A DNA stretch of 64,000 nt, taken from Dactylis glomerata (lineage: Eukaryota; Streptophyta; Magnoliopsida; Poales; Poaceae). Location of the stretch: NCBI GenBank assembly GCA_007115705.1, contig QXEO01000220.1, forward strand, positions 16,756,213 to 16,820,212, read 5' to 3'. Made by a program: the position numbers and the translations under genes. The notes under the pieces are model-generated. The model was not told the origin of the DNA. It saw nothing but the letters and a program-made list of their open reading frames with translations, and ran no database searches. Below are positions 22,400 to 35,045 of this stretch, piece by piece (the stretch's first letter is position 1; each line of letters begins with the position of its first letter).

Positions 22400-23463
22400 T
22401 TTTGTAACGCCCCACCTTTGAATTAAGGTGGAACACCTGTGTTAAGTGCTATTCCCTGGATCACTGATAGCACCACAGTACAAAATATAGGGATCATTGG
22501 AATAGTATCAAATATTACATCACAGATCCAGTTATAAGTCTCAGACCTTATAGAAACACAGCGGAAAACAAAGTGGCAATGAGCCTCCATCTTCATCTCG
22601 TGCCACAGGCAGACATGTTGGAATGTAGTCTCGAGATCCTACTAACGATCTTTTTCTAAAAACCTGCACATTTGAATATGCAGCCCCATGAATGGGGGTC
22701 AGTACAATGATGTACTGGAAAATGACACATATTTGGTGGGTGTTGTGAAAGAACTAACTACATGATATTTGGCTGATGGATCTCATAAGCTAATTGATGT
22801 CTACGCACTTCTATTCTTGTAGACACTTGTTGGGCCTCCAAGTGCAGAGGTTTGTAGAACAGCAGCAAGTTTCCCTTAAGTGGATCACCCAAGGTTTATC
22901 AAACTCAGAGAGGAAGAGGTCAAAGCTATCCCTCTCAAGCAACCCTGCAATTACGATACAGAAAGTCTCTTGTGTCCCCAACACACCCAATACACTTGTC
23001 AGATGTATAGGTGCACTAGTTCGGCGAAGAGATAGTAAAATACAAGTAGTGGTGATGATTATAAGTAGCAAACGTGATGTGAAATAAATATCGCTGCGAG
23101 CAAACAAGTAACAAAACAGCAAGTAAACGGTGTGCAAAGCTTGGAAACAAGGCCTAGGGATCATACTTTCACTAGTGGACACACTCCCAACAATATAACA
23201 TGACTGAACAAGTAACTTCTCTTTGCTAAGGCACTCTGAATTACTCTCCTATTGAATAACACTAATCATTGCGTAGTGGCTACAGAAGCACCCCTTAAAG
23301 TTCATCAAGTACTTGACAAACACCACTCATAGCGATACCCAAATCAGATCACAACTCAAGATAGAAATCATTGCAACTTAAACCAAGTACTAACACGGTG
23401 CACACACTGTCAACATTACACCATGAAAGGAGGAATAGATCACTCAAACTATCATAGCAATAA

Positions 23464-26200
23464 TCTATTATATTATTAAAACAACTAACAACGAACGGTG
23501 GAGATTAAACATTGCAAAGATTGAACATATCAATGGTTATGATTCATCACCATCCCACGTATCTGTATGTATCGGTATAAGTTGGTATCGTGTATGTGGA
23601 GAACACGTTCGATAAATTTCCGGCAAGACGCGCGTGTGCCAGCAGAGAAACAGCCGGTCACGTATCCTGATTGAGTCACATGACGTGTTAGGAAAGGTAC
23701 ATGATGGACACACCCATAATAAAAAGTATTCCTATATACATGGATTGTATCTAGAAAACACGGCCACTGTTTTCCGGCAAGACGCCCACATGCGAGTACT
23801 AGAGAAACACGGCCAGACCTCCTGATTGATTCATCAATCTAAAGCAATATTTGTATTCATCCATCTTTGCCGGCAGCGACAACATGCCTTGCCCAATAGC
23901 TGCATCGCCCATGGTATCAACGACCTCTCCATGTTCAAGAAACAGAAGAAGCTGACTTGGGATCAATCGACCTTGATTGGTTACATACATCGACGAATCA
24001 ACGCGAGGAGAAACAGTGAAACGATCAGATTTATGTGAGACCCAAAAAGCACTTCTGATCCGGCAGGTGTCCGGAGACGCCCGCAAGATTCGGCAGGTGT
24101 CTGGAGTCGCGAGCAATGAAAATTGGCTAGAAGGATTAAAAGACACTGGCGATTCTTTGCTACAGGATCATAGCGCGCCGGGAGAGATGGGTATGGGTAG
24201 CTAGCGCCTATGGTCTGCAGCAGATTTCGTCTGAATTGCCATGCAATCCTTCAATAGCAGTCGCAAGTTAACGGACACGGCAGACGGCCGAATAGGTGTT
24301 ACAATGACTGTCGCCTCTAGCAAACACCACGGTCGGTCGGACGGGTGTTCTCTAGCCATCCAGCGGCCGTTGTCTCCATCCATACATCTTAAGAATCCGC
24401 CCACCCTCCGGCTTGATTCCACGGCTGCTTATCAGGCCCTTCATGGCCCTCTGTACGATGCTAAGAACTACGAGTGCAGGCTGTCTGTTAACTATGAGAA
24501 CAAACATGAACTTTCCTTGAATCAGCTGCGTCAGTTCTTTCAAATTGAATAGCATGAGTTCTCCGAGTATGTTGGCTTCGAATTTGTGAAGATTTCTTTT
24601 TCTTTTTTTCTGAGATTCATTGTGGAGTGCAAGCAGTTGACCTCTTTCTCTTGCAGGTGAAACACGATGGTTTCATGATGCTTAATAAGCAGCAGGAAAA
24701 GGGACATGAAGCCAATCAAGTGGATTGCTTAGTATTTATATAATCTGCATCACCATGCATATTTTCCCTTTCTTTCGGGTTTTCAGTTTGGTTAAAGTTT
24801 GTCGATCTAAGGCAAGTTAATTGATCTCTGATCACAATGTGAGTACTACAAACAGTAGATCAGCAAGTTTAATTGGTTGTTCAGCAACATGTCCATATAT
24901 GCTATGAACAGACTACATGTACAATGATGCTGCCCACAGGTGGAAGTCTCGAATCCATTGCAGACCAGGTATAAGTAAATAAAAACCCAAGGATTCATGC
25001 ATCGCACTTAATCCAAATAACTATGTTATGCTACATATAGTTTAGGTTAGGCAGTTCTGCACATAAGTTTCTCTGCTTACGTGTAGCTTTTCCTACTAAC
25101 TTATGTTTTTTATGTAACCACTTTGCAAAACACACTGTTACCTGATTTGGCGTCATTAAAATAAAACTCTTATAGTTATTAACAGTTTAAACTTATGCTT
25201 TTAGCTGGAAGGTTATTCGTTTGTTACCAAAAGCAGCAACCGAGTCTAATTTCATTGATGGACGCTGAAGGAAATGCAAATAATATATATTGTTTCTAAA
25301 TTCTTCTCAGAGGGAAAGCTAAATGCTTCTAAAAGAATTTTTCTCTCTCAAAGTACAACGCACTCAGAAGAATGAATGATATCTGTGTTTTTCGTGTAGA
25401 ATGAGCGTTATGCATACATTGCATGCCATGGTTATGTTTTATTGAGATGCAAGTATCTTTCAATTAAAGAAAAGGGTATCAGAACACAACTAAGGATAGT
25501 AATGGTACAATGTTTAATATTGGTACAATGTTTGCAAATTGCATCTTTTGTGAACTTTATCATATTTGTTTTATCTTTGTATATGTTATTTAGACTTGAG
25601 ATCAACTACACGTCTTGGAGAATAGAATCTGCACAAGAACTTTTTAATCTTATTTATATAAAACGGTACTCATTTGTTTTGCTGTTGTTGAGGCGTAGGG
25701 TGAGTTGGATATTGTCATGGGTGATGATCAAACAGCCTTTTCATTTCTTTATTTTGTAACAATATTATCCATACATATATATATTTCCACATTATATTAG
25801 AAAATAGTATAGGACAGAGTGATCAATTCATATGTTTCTCATCGAGAGCAGATGAAGTATTATTTAATCTAGCATCACAATATACTGAAGGGGATGGATT
25901 CAGTAGAAATATATTTGGTGCAACTGTCTATTATAGGATTTTTAGTTTCATAACAAAAACCATAATGGTTTCATTAGCAATAGCAGTATAAATGTGCTAA
26001 TGTTCTTTCTTAGTGGCCTGGTCTCAACTTCTACGACATGTTATATATTTAGTATCTCGGAAATTAACATATATGTTTTTCACTACTTCTCTCACTTAAA
26101 ATATTAAAAAATGGTATCAAGAAAAACATATATAGATTATACATGAACATTCAAATAATCTCACAGCTAGCCGCGCAATTTGCGCGGGCCACCCAGCTAG
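23464..26200 (+). mobile_element. Non-autonomous Helitron, full-length copy 2, inside an LTR
   Basis: It starts TCTATTATATTATT and ends CCCAGCTAG with the terminal hairpin at 26171-26187. Host flanks are ...AGCAATAA and TTATTCTC.... Sister LTRs lacking the insertion read AATAATTATTCTC as one word (reverse complement near 36943-36955), which proves the exact A|T insertion point. The length of 2,737 bp is identical to copy 1. No Rep/helicase is present. A possible captured gene piece lies at 24241-24740 (ORF, T-rich intron-like stretch, TTGCAG acceptor at 24651-24656 followed by an open run). Confidence 0.95.
26171..26187 (+). terminator. Helitron 3' terminal hairpin, copy 2
   Basis: CCGCGCAATTTGCGCGG, a 17-mer palindrome ending 13 bases before the CTAG terminus. 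Confidence 0.9.
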
Positions 26201-27067
26201 TTATTCTCATAATCCACAAGAGATCACAATCATAGCCTAAACCAAGTCCCACCATGATGCACGCACTGTCACCGTTACACCATAGCAGGAGGAATAGATT
26301 ACTTTAATAACATCACTAGAGTACACAAAATATCTGAATAATAACATGTACTTGTTCAACATGATACAAAGCTCACGATCACATAAAGATCACATCATGG
26401 GAGAGAGAGGTGAACCACATAGCTACTGGTAGAGCCCTCAGCCCCGGGGATGAACTACTCCCTCCTCATCATAGGAGATAGCAAGGTTGATGGAGATGGC
26501 GGTGAGGTCGATGGAGACGGCAGAGACGGCGATAGAGGTCGATGGAGATGGCTCCGGGGGCACTTCCCCGTCCCGGCAGGGTGCCGGAACAGAGACTTCT
26601 GTCCCCCGAAATTCATCGGCGACGGCGGCGGAGCTGCGGAACTGTTTTTGGAAAATTGCCGAATCCTCTAGGGTTTTCCGTCCCGAGGCTTTATATAGGC
26701 GAAGGGGCACCATCGTAGGAGGGGCCAGGTGCCCACACGCGGGCCCCGCGCGGCCAGGCCTCTAGCCGCGCCGGGCATGTGTCTGGGGCCCTGGTGGCCC
26801 CCCTCTGACACCTCTTCGGATGTCTGGAAGCTTCCGGGTAAAATAAGACTTCAGGAACTTGTTTCGTCCAATTCCGAGAATATTTCCTGTGTATCACTCT
26901 GAAACACAAAAACAGCAGAAAACAGGGAACTGGCACTGTGGCAACTCGTTAATAGGTTAGTTCTGGAAAATGCATAAAAGTGCCACTAAGTGTAACGAAA
27001 CAATAGGCAAATGGTGTAAAAACAAGCATGGAGCATCAAAAATTATAGATACGTTTGAGACGTATCA

Positions 27068-29632
27068 AGCATCCCCAAGCTTAACTCCTGCTCATCCTTG
27101 AGTAGGTAAGTGATAACAAAAGAATAATTTTTGAGGTGACATGCACCTACACAATCTTGATCATATATGTAAGCATTGTGAGCTGGGATCATAAGAACTT
27201 AAAACATGGGCATGAAAGATATAATCATGACAATAAGAACTTAGCAACCATGTTGTAAACATGCAAATGTACACAAACAAAAGATCATGGTAATGAAACA
27301 ATGAAAGTCAAACGTGTGTTCAAATCATAAGGAAAAATATACAAATGGTTTTCAGCTTGTCCTTCAAAGAGAGCAAAACATAAATGCATAGGACACCTTC
27401 AAGTTTAAGAGGGCGACTAGATACAAATAATTTAAGAACAAGTGAAACCAACAATATGAATCAATCAATGAACTTTGGGACAATGCATATCACACTAAGA
27501 ATGACAACTATGCTCTCTTAATGGTGCATAAAGAAAGAAGGTGGTGACTCAACATAAAAGTAAAAGAAAGGCCCTTTGCAGAGGGAAGCAGTGATTAAAC
27601 ATGTGCTAGAGCTTTTCATTTGTAAAACAGAGAGATAAAACTTGATTTTGAGAGGTGGTTGTCTTTGTCAACGACTGGCAATGGGGTTCTTACTATCTTC
27701 CATACAAAAATAAAGCAAGTTTTTGAGAGAGAGATTGGCACTTTTGTGCTCTTTTATAAAACTTGGCACTCCTCCCCACCTTTTCCTTTCACATACCATG
27801 GCTAACCGATTCCATCGGGTGCCCACCAACATTCACATTCTTTGGAGGAATGCCTTTTTCTTTTTTTTTGGAATAAGCAATATGGAAGATAGCAAATCCG
27901 ACCACTACGTCCCCATGAGCTGAAAACAGTGTCACAAAACGAGAAGTGTTTTGAAGGTTTTTGAAAGGTAGCACACGAAAATTTTACTTTGGAATGGCTT
28001 ACAAATACCATGCATAGGAATTTATAGTGGACACAATGGCAAACTTGGCTTTTAGGAGTTGGATGCACGAGTAGAGCTCATACTCAGTACAAGGCGAGGG
28101 CTAGCAAAAGACTGGGAGCGACCAACTAAGAGAGCAATAATGGCCATAATCATGCAAAGCGACAAAGCGACATTAAAAGAAGCATACGATGGCATCAAAA
28201 GTCAAAAACTAAATGATCATGAAGGCTAATGGCGACTTTGTAAGAGTCTAACATGTGTGAGCATGCGCCAAGTCAACCCAAATAAAGCATCAAGGAGAAA
28301 ACCAAAATAATGCTTCCATACAATAAAAACAACGCATGATTTTTTCAAAGGCTCATTAAGCAATCTCAGTTATTTGAGACAAGTCATGCTATAGAAAAAC
28401 CACTAAGCATACTATCAAAAAGACATCAAGCATGACATGAAAAAGCCTAAGCCGCAGTCTACACAAGCTCCTTCTTGTACCACTATTTTGCACAAAGCTT
28501 TTTCTCTTTTCCAACACCATTTAAAATTTTTATAAACACCTCTTTTGATGAAAACCAATAAAGATCAGAGGCAAAAATACACCTTGATAAAAAGATATGG
28601 CAAGATCTGAACGCAAATCAAGGCGAAAGCAAAAACCAAAAGCAGTAGCAGAAAAAGAAGAACACTCGGTGAACGATAAGAGTGAAAAACTGAGTGTTCT
28701 TAGCAAATGAAAACGAGTTCATCTCCTCCAAATGAAACATGATGTGATCTAACCATTTATTGCAGCAAACAAACAAACCTAACCAACTAAAAAAATAAAA
28801 CAACTGACGCTCCAAGAAAAACACATAGTGCATGAAGCAATAAAAATATAGTGTTTTGAAAGGTGACCTGATTTTTGCCGATGAAGAAGGGGTGCCTCGG
28901 GGGCATCCCCAAGCTTTGACGCTTGTACTTCTTGGATATTTCTTGGGGTGATACATGGGCATCCCCAAGCTTGAGCTTTTGTCCATTCTTCAACTCATCT
29001 CATCATTCTCCAATCCCTACACTTGAAAACTTCCTTCATACAAAACTAAACACAATTCTATTAGCAACATTAGTGTAAGCATAACATATAATCAAACTAT
29101 TTTTGCTTCAGGTTTCAACCCAAAACCACCACATATAAAGCATATAATACTGTAGCAACTTCCCCAAAAAGTTTCGTGATCAAAAGAACTCAAAAGAAAG
29201 CGATAAAGTGGCAAACACAAATATTGGCAAAAATCTGTCAAAACTGAACAGCTGACAAAGGCCGAATTTTTTAGGGGTTTTCTGTTGCTCAAATCAAAAA
29301 GTGTTCAACTAATGAAAGTTTGGATATAACCTGGGGCATATGCACAAGAAATTTCAGGTCCAAAAGATAAACATAGAATTTTCACGAATTTTTACGGTGC
29401 AGCACCGAAAACAGTTTCAGGACAGCAACATCCCCAAATCTTACCTCACTCAAATTAGAGGCTTCTCTGGGCACAAAAATGAAATAAACAAGATAAGGAG
29501 CGGTCATTACAGTAGTAATGACTTCCAAGACTCAAATAAAAGAAAAAGTACTAAAAAGAAAACATTGGGTTATCTCCCAAGAGTGCTTTTCTTTAACGCC
29601 TTTGAGCTAGGCGCAGTAATTTGCAAAGATGC
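27068..29632 (-). other. Internal untranslated region of the Helitron-bearing element
   Basis: It shares blocks with the other two non-autonomous copies and with the Athila element's 3' region (for example CCCTTTGCAGAGGG near 27571 and the CCATGG...CGATTCCATCGGG block near 27797). The minus-strand polypurine tract GGGGATGCT sits beside the LTR at 27068-27077. No gene was seen. Confidence 0.75.
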
Positions 29633-30430
29633 TCATGTGGGCGCCCTATAAGAGCTTGAAGCAAAGGCGCCATATAGGAACTTGAAGGAATAGAGAGCAT
29701 CAAAAAGCAAATGTGAAAGACATTTATATCTGAACCACTTCCTATGAAAAATAGTCTTGTAGAAAAACAAGTCATGAAAGCGCAAAGCAAAAAGCATAGG
29801 AAGGCAAAACAAATACAACTTCAAGAATTGCAACATAAAGAGGGGAAACTTAATATTGTTGAGATCCATCAAACCATGTTTCCCTCTCTCATAATAACTT
29901 TCAGTAGCATCATGAATAGAACTAACAATATAACTATCACATAAAACATCCCTATCATGAGCCACATGCATAAAAGAATTAATACTCACCACAAGAACAA
30001 TAGTAGTAGGAGCAGATTCAACAGAATAATTATTCTCATCACCATAATCATCAAAAACAGGAGGCATATTATAATCATAACTAATTTTATCCTCAAAGGT
30101 AGGTGAACTGAAAATATTATACTCATCATCATAGCCATCATAAACTAGAGGTTTAGTATCATCACAAGCTAGAGAACAACTATTTCTCAAAGCATACTCA
30201 TCAAACATATCATCATAGCAAACTTTCTCCACTAAAGCTGGGGAACTAAAAATATCATACTCGACAAAACCAGCTTCCCCAAGCTTAGACTTTTCTATAG
30301 CATTAGCAATAATGGGATTCAAAGCATTCGTACTAATAACATTGCTATGCGAAATAAGCTCCAACGGTTTTTCAAATTTCTCTTCAAATCTAAACTCAGA
30401 AAAAAGACTAAAGAACTCTTTATTTTCCAT
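29633..30430 (-). CDS. Conserved ORF of the non-autonomous family, unknown function (copy A)
   Basis: 265 residues, starting MENKEFFSLFSEF, 113 nt after the primer-binding site; the other two copies start at exactly the same distance. The N-terminal half is acidic and contains repeated DDEYNIFSSP-type words. The C-terminal 80 residues contain hydrophobic stretches rich in L, F and Y that could be membrane segments or a buried core. I do not recognise a gag, protease or RT motif. Position right after the primer site is where gag normally begins, so a packaging or particle role is a reasonable guess only. It reads intact here although the element lacks all pol functions. Confidence 0.65.
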   Translation of the reverse strand: MENKEFFSLFSEFRFEEKFEKPLELISHSNVISTNALNPIIANAIEKSKLGEAGFVEYDIFSSPALVEKVCYDDMFDEYALRNSCSLACDDTKPLVYDGYDDEYNIFSSPTFEDKISYDYNMPPVFDDYGDENNYSVESAPTTIVLVVSINSFMHVAHDRDVLCDSYIVSSIHDATESYYERGKHGLMDLNNIKFPLFMLQFLKLYLFCLPMLFALRFHDLFFYKTIFHRKWFRYKCLSHLLFDALYSFKFLYGAFASSSYRAPT

Positions 30431-30542
30431 TAAGCCTAACTAGTGAAAATAAAAACAAGAAACAAAAAGATATAATTGCAGAATCTAAAGGAAATAACTC
30501 CGAGCACTCACACAGGAGGATGCGAGTACCTTTTACCTTACC

Positions 30543-30560
30543 TCCCCGGCAACGGCGCCA
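30543..30560 (-). other. Primer-binding site, tRNA-Asp type
   Basis: The minus strand reads TGGCGCCGTTGCCGGGGA, a perfect 18-base complement to the 3' end of plant tRNA-Asp. Confidence 0.93.
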
Positions 30561-30570
30561 GAAAAGAGCT

Positions 30571-32263
30571 TGATGTCTACGCACTTCTATTCTTGTAGAC
30601 ACTTGTTGGGCCTCCAAGTGCAGAGGTTTGTAGAACAGCAGCAAGTTTCCCTTAAGTGGATCACCCAAGGTTTATCGAACTCAGGAAGGAAGAGGTCAAA
30701 GCTATCCCTCTCAAGCAACCCTGCAATTACGATACAGAAAGTCTCTTGTGTCCCCAACACACCCAATACACTTGTCAGATGTATAGGTGCACTAGTTCGG
30801 CGAAGAGATAGTAAAATACAAGTAGTGGTGATGATTATAAGTAGCAAACGTGATGTGAAATAAATATCGCTGCGAGCAAACAAGTAACAAAACAGCAAGT
30901 AAACGGTGTGCAAAGCTTGGAAACAAGGCCTAGGGATCATACTTTCACTAGTGGACACACTCCCAACAATATAACATGACTGAACAAGTAACTTCTCTTT
31001 GCTAAGGCACTCTGAATTACTCTCCTATTGAATAACACTAATCATTGCGTAGTGGCTACAGAAGCACCCCTTAAAGTTCATCAAGTACTTGACAAACACC
31101 ACTCATAGCGATACCCAAATCAGATCACAACTCAAGATAGAAATCATTGCAACTTAAACCAAGTACTAACACGGTGCACACACTGTCAACATTACACCAT
31201 GAAAGGAGGAATAGATCACTCAAACTATCATAGCAATAATCTATTATATTATTAAAACAACTAACAACGAACGGTGGAGATTAAACATTGCAAAGATTGA
31301 ACATATCAATGGTTATGATTCATCACCATCCCACGTATCTGTATGTATCGGTATAAGTTGGTATCGTGTATGTGGAGAACACGTTCGATAAATTTCCGGC
31401 AAGACGCGCGTGTGCCAGCAGAGAAACAGCCGGTCACGTATCCTGATTGAGTCACATGACGTGTTAGGAAAGGTACATGATGGACACACCCATAATAAAA
31501 AGTATTCCTATATACATGGATTGTATCTAGAAAACACGGCCACTGTTTTCCGCCAAGACGCCCACATGCGAGTACTAGAGAAACACGGCCAGACCTCCTG
31601 ATTGATTCATCAATCTAAAGCAATGTTTGTATTCATCCATCTTTGCCGGCAGCGACAACATGCCTTGCCCAATAGCTGCATCGCCCATGGTATCAACGAC
31701 CTCTCCATGTTCAAGAAACAGAAGAAGCTGACTTGGGATCAATCGACCTTGATTGGTTACATACATCGACAAATCAACGCCAGAACAGAGACTTCTGTCC
31801 CCCAAAATTCGTCGGCGACGGCGGCGGAGCTGCGGAACTGTTTCTGGAAAATTGCCGAATCCTCTAGGGTTTTCCGTCCCGAGGCTTTATATAGGCGAAG
31901 GGGCACCGTCGTAGGAGGGGCCAGGTGCCCACATGTGGGCCCCGCGCGGCCAGGCCTCTGGCCGCGCCGGGCATGTGTCTGGGGCCCTGGTGGCCCCCCT
32001 CTGACACCTCTTCGGATGTCTCGAAGCTTCCGGGTAAAATAAGACTTCAGGAACTTGTTTCGTCCAATTCCAAGAATATTTCCTGTGTATCACTCTGAAA
32101 CACAAAAATAGCAGAAAACAGGGAACTGGCACTGTGGCAACTCGTTAATAGGTTAGTTCCGGAAAATGCATAAAAGTGCCACTAAGTGTAACGAAACAAT
32201 AGGCAAATGGTGTAAAAACAAGCATGGAGCATCAAAAATTATAGATACGTTTGAGACGTATCA
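30571..32263 (-). repeat. 5' LTR with a truncated Helitron
   Basis: 1,693 bp. It starts TGATGTCTAC on the plus strand and ends GACGTATCA. It carries the Helitron's first 541 bp and then jumps into LTR sequence. Confidence 0.93.
31240..31780 (+). mobile_element. Helitron remnant, 5' 541 bp only
   Basis: It begins TCTATTATATT after the same host bases as copy 2 and matches 23464-24004. At 31779-31780 the sequence switches to LTR matching 26585 onward. The junction has a 2-bp GC overlap, and the missing stretch equals 24005-26584, exactly 2,580 bp. Confidence 0.93.
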
Positions 32264-33501
32264 CTAATTTGCGTAAAGCCAATTTTATCCTAAAATCCTT
32301 TTGAAAACTTTGTTTCAAAATTTTAGTTTATAAGGGTCAAGACAACCCCCATACACTACAAACTGGTCGGTATGTAGTTCTTTGCGAAACTCAACAAAGT
32401 TGGAACATCAGAAACCACCACCCCTTGGAGTGAATGGTCCTGAGCTCCCGCCTAAGGGTTTCTAGTCAAGTTTTAAGGCATTTAGAAACGGTGATGAGAT
32501 TCTTCCGTACATTCCATGTCTAGAGACTCAAATTGTCCATAACCAGGGACACGGCTAATCGATTAGTTTGACACCCTGCAGGGGTTGTGCACTTTCACCT
32601 TAAGTCCCATTCTACCCAGAGAGAAGAATGAGACAAGACCTTTCAGAAGGAGAGAGCAACCATACTGGCAAGATCCGTTCCCATCCTATAATTCTTCTAC
32701 CATCCCATATCTTGCACACAAGTTGAACCCTCACATCTTAATCAGTCAAGACAGAGCCCATATTGTCATAAGGCTGCACTGGAAGTACTCTAAAGCATGG
32801 AAGACATGGTAACCTCTTTATTCTTGAGTGGCATTCCACAAGTGTACTCCTGAGGTACACCCCACCCTCTACGAGGTATGAGGCCCCAGGAGACACTCAA
32901 CTTCGCGTCCATCAATAAACCAATCCACCCAGGTGTTTCATTTTAGTTGAAGTTCTTAATTTGTTCACAAAACACTTTTAACAAGTGATCATAACATGGC
33001 ATCAATATTTTTAAAAGTATTTAGCATCCTAACAGGTGGGGTTTAAAGGATGGCTACACACTACTAGGATCTAAGCATTTTATAAAACAGTTGAATATTC
33101 CACCTATCATGCATACTACTTAAAAACACTAATGCAGTAGTAAAAATAGGTAGAAGCATGTGTGTCACTTGCCTTTTTGGAGTTCAAACTGTTTCACTTC
33201 TCTCAACAAGATACGTTCTCTCCTTTCAATCTATAACAATAGAAGTACACAACATAAACACACTGGTCCAAGACAAACAAGATCAAGCATTACAAACATT
33301 TGAAATGGGTTGGTTCAACATTTTAAATTTCTTATGATTTTTGTGATAAGAGAGATATGTCATGAACCTTGGCTTACAAAATATGGATTGAGAGTTTGGA
33401 TGGGAAGGTCAATTGATTGGAAAGGATTGATCCTCCAAGATTACAATGAAATGATGAAATTCTTATGCTTGGCATAAGCATGGTTAGAGTTTAGAGATGA
33501 C
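32264..33501 (-). repeat. Middle block of the long LARD-like LTR
   Basis: LTR sequence between two nested insertions; the first and last five bases are target duplications (CTAAT, ATGAC). No gene was seen. Confidence 0.7.
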
Positions 33502-35045
33502 TGATGTCTACACACACGTCTGTTCTTGTAGACAGTGTTGGGCCTCCAAGTGCAGAGGTTTGTAGAACAGAAGCAAGTTTCCCTTAAGTGGATCACCCAA
33601 GGTTTATCAAACTCAGGGAGGAAGAGGTCAAAGCTATCCCTCTCAACCAACCCTACAATTACGATACAGAAAGTCTCTTGTGTCCCCAACACACCCAATA
33701 CACTTGTCAGATGTATAGGTGCACTAGTTCGGCGAAGAGATAGTGAAATACAAGTAGTAGTGATGATTATGAGTAGTAACTGCAATATGAAATAAGTATC
33801 GCTGCGAGCAAACATGTAACAAAACAGGAAGTAAATGGTGTGCAATGCTTGGAAACAAGGCCTAGGGATCATACTTTCACTAGTGGACACACTCCCAATA
33901 ATATAACATGATTGAACAAATAAACAACTTCTCTCCACTATGGTACTCTGAATTACTCTCCTATTGAATAACACTAATCATTGTGTAGTGGCTACAGAAG
34001 CACCCCTTAAATTTCATCAAGTACTTGACAAACACCACTCATAGAGATATCCAAATCAAAGCACAACTCAAGATAGATATTATTGCAACTTAGACCAAGT
34101 ACTAACACGGTGCACACACTGTCAACATTACACCATGAAAGGAGGAATAGATCACTTCAATACTATCATAGCGACAATTATTCTCATAATCCATAAGAGA
34201 ACACAATCGTAGCCTAGACCAAGTACCACCATGATGCACGCACTATCACCGTTACACCATGGCAGGAGGAATAGATTACTTTAATAACATCACTAGAGTA
34301 CACATAATATCTGAATAATAACATCTACTTGTTCAACATGATACAAAGCTCACGATCACATAAAGATCACATCATGGGAGAGAGAGGTGAACCACATAGC
34401 TACCGGTAGAGCCCTCAGCCCCGGGGATGAACTACTCCCTCCTCATCATAGGAGACAGCAAGGTTGATGAAGATGGCGGTGAGGTCGATGGAGACGGCGG
34501 AGACGGCGATGGAGACTGATGGAGATGGCTCCGGGGGTACTTCCCCGTCCCGGCAGGGTACCGGAACAGAGACTTCTGTCCCCCGAAATTTGTCGACGGC
34601 GGCGGCGGAGCTACGGAACTATTCTAGAAATTTCGCCGACTCCCTTAGGGTTTTCCGTCCCAAGGCTTTATATAGGCGATGGGGCATCGTCAGAGGAGGG
34701 CCCAGGCGCCCTCACACCATGGTGGCGCGGCCAGGGCCTGGGCCGCGCCACCCATGTGTTAGCCTGGCCTGTGGCCCCTCTCCTACTCCTCTTCGGATCT
34801 CTGGAAGCTTCCAGATAAAATAAGACTTTAGGAACTTGTATCGTCCAATTCCGAGAATATTTCCTGTGTATCACTTCTGAAACACAAAAATAGCAGAAAA
34901 CAGGGAACTGGCACTGTGGCATCTTGTCAATAGGTTAGTTCTGGAAAATGCATAAAGGTGCCACGAAGTGTAACGAAACACAAGGCAAATGGTGTAAAAC
35001 CAAGCATGGAGCATCAAAAATTATAGATACGTTTGAGACGTATCA
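33502..35045 (-). repeat. 3' LTR of the outer element
   Basis: 1,544 bp, ending GACGTATCA, followed by the G-rich tract (reverse complement of AAGCTTGGGGATGC). It contains no Helitron at the site where copy 2 sits; it reads GCGACAATTATTCTC near 34167-34181. Confidence 0.93.

Larger units (their letters stand above)
22795..27067 (-). repeat. 3' LTR with a complete Helitron inside
   Basis: The LTR is 4,273 bp, of which 2,737 bp is the Helitron, leaving a 1,536-bp LTR like its relatives (1,534-1,544 bp). The minus-strand TATA box GCCTATATAAAGCC is at about 26687-26700, so the Helitron lies downstream of it, in the transcribed part. Confidence 0.93.
22795..32263 (-). mobile_element. Non-autonomous Athila-like LTR retrotransposon carrying a Helitron in both LTRs
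   Basis: LTRs at 22795-27067 and 30571-32263 bound an internal region of 3,503 bp. The target duplication CTAAT is perfect at 22790-22794 and 32264-32268. A tRNA-Asp primer site lies at 30543-30560 and one ORF at 29633-30430 (minus). There is no gag-pol, so its proteins must come from another element. The LTRs differ in length by 2,580 bp solely because the right one lost most of its Helitron and some LTR. Outside that, they differ at roughly a dozen sites by eye. Confidence 0.95.

Noticed and set aside
22811..23182. Minus-strand ORF of 123 codons that recurs at 30587, 33441, 45424 and on plus at 37222 and 42638
   Set aside because: It is conserved only because it lies in the LTR end of one repeat family. 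Its length and ends vary between copies.
30543..30560. tRNA gene fragment
   Set aside because: The match to tRNA-Asp is only the 18-base 3' end complement next to an LTR, which is a primer-binding site.
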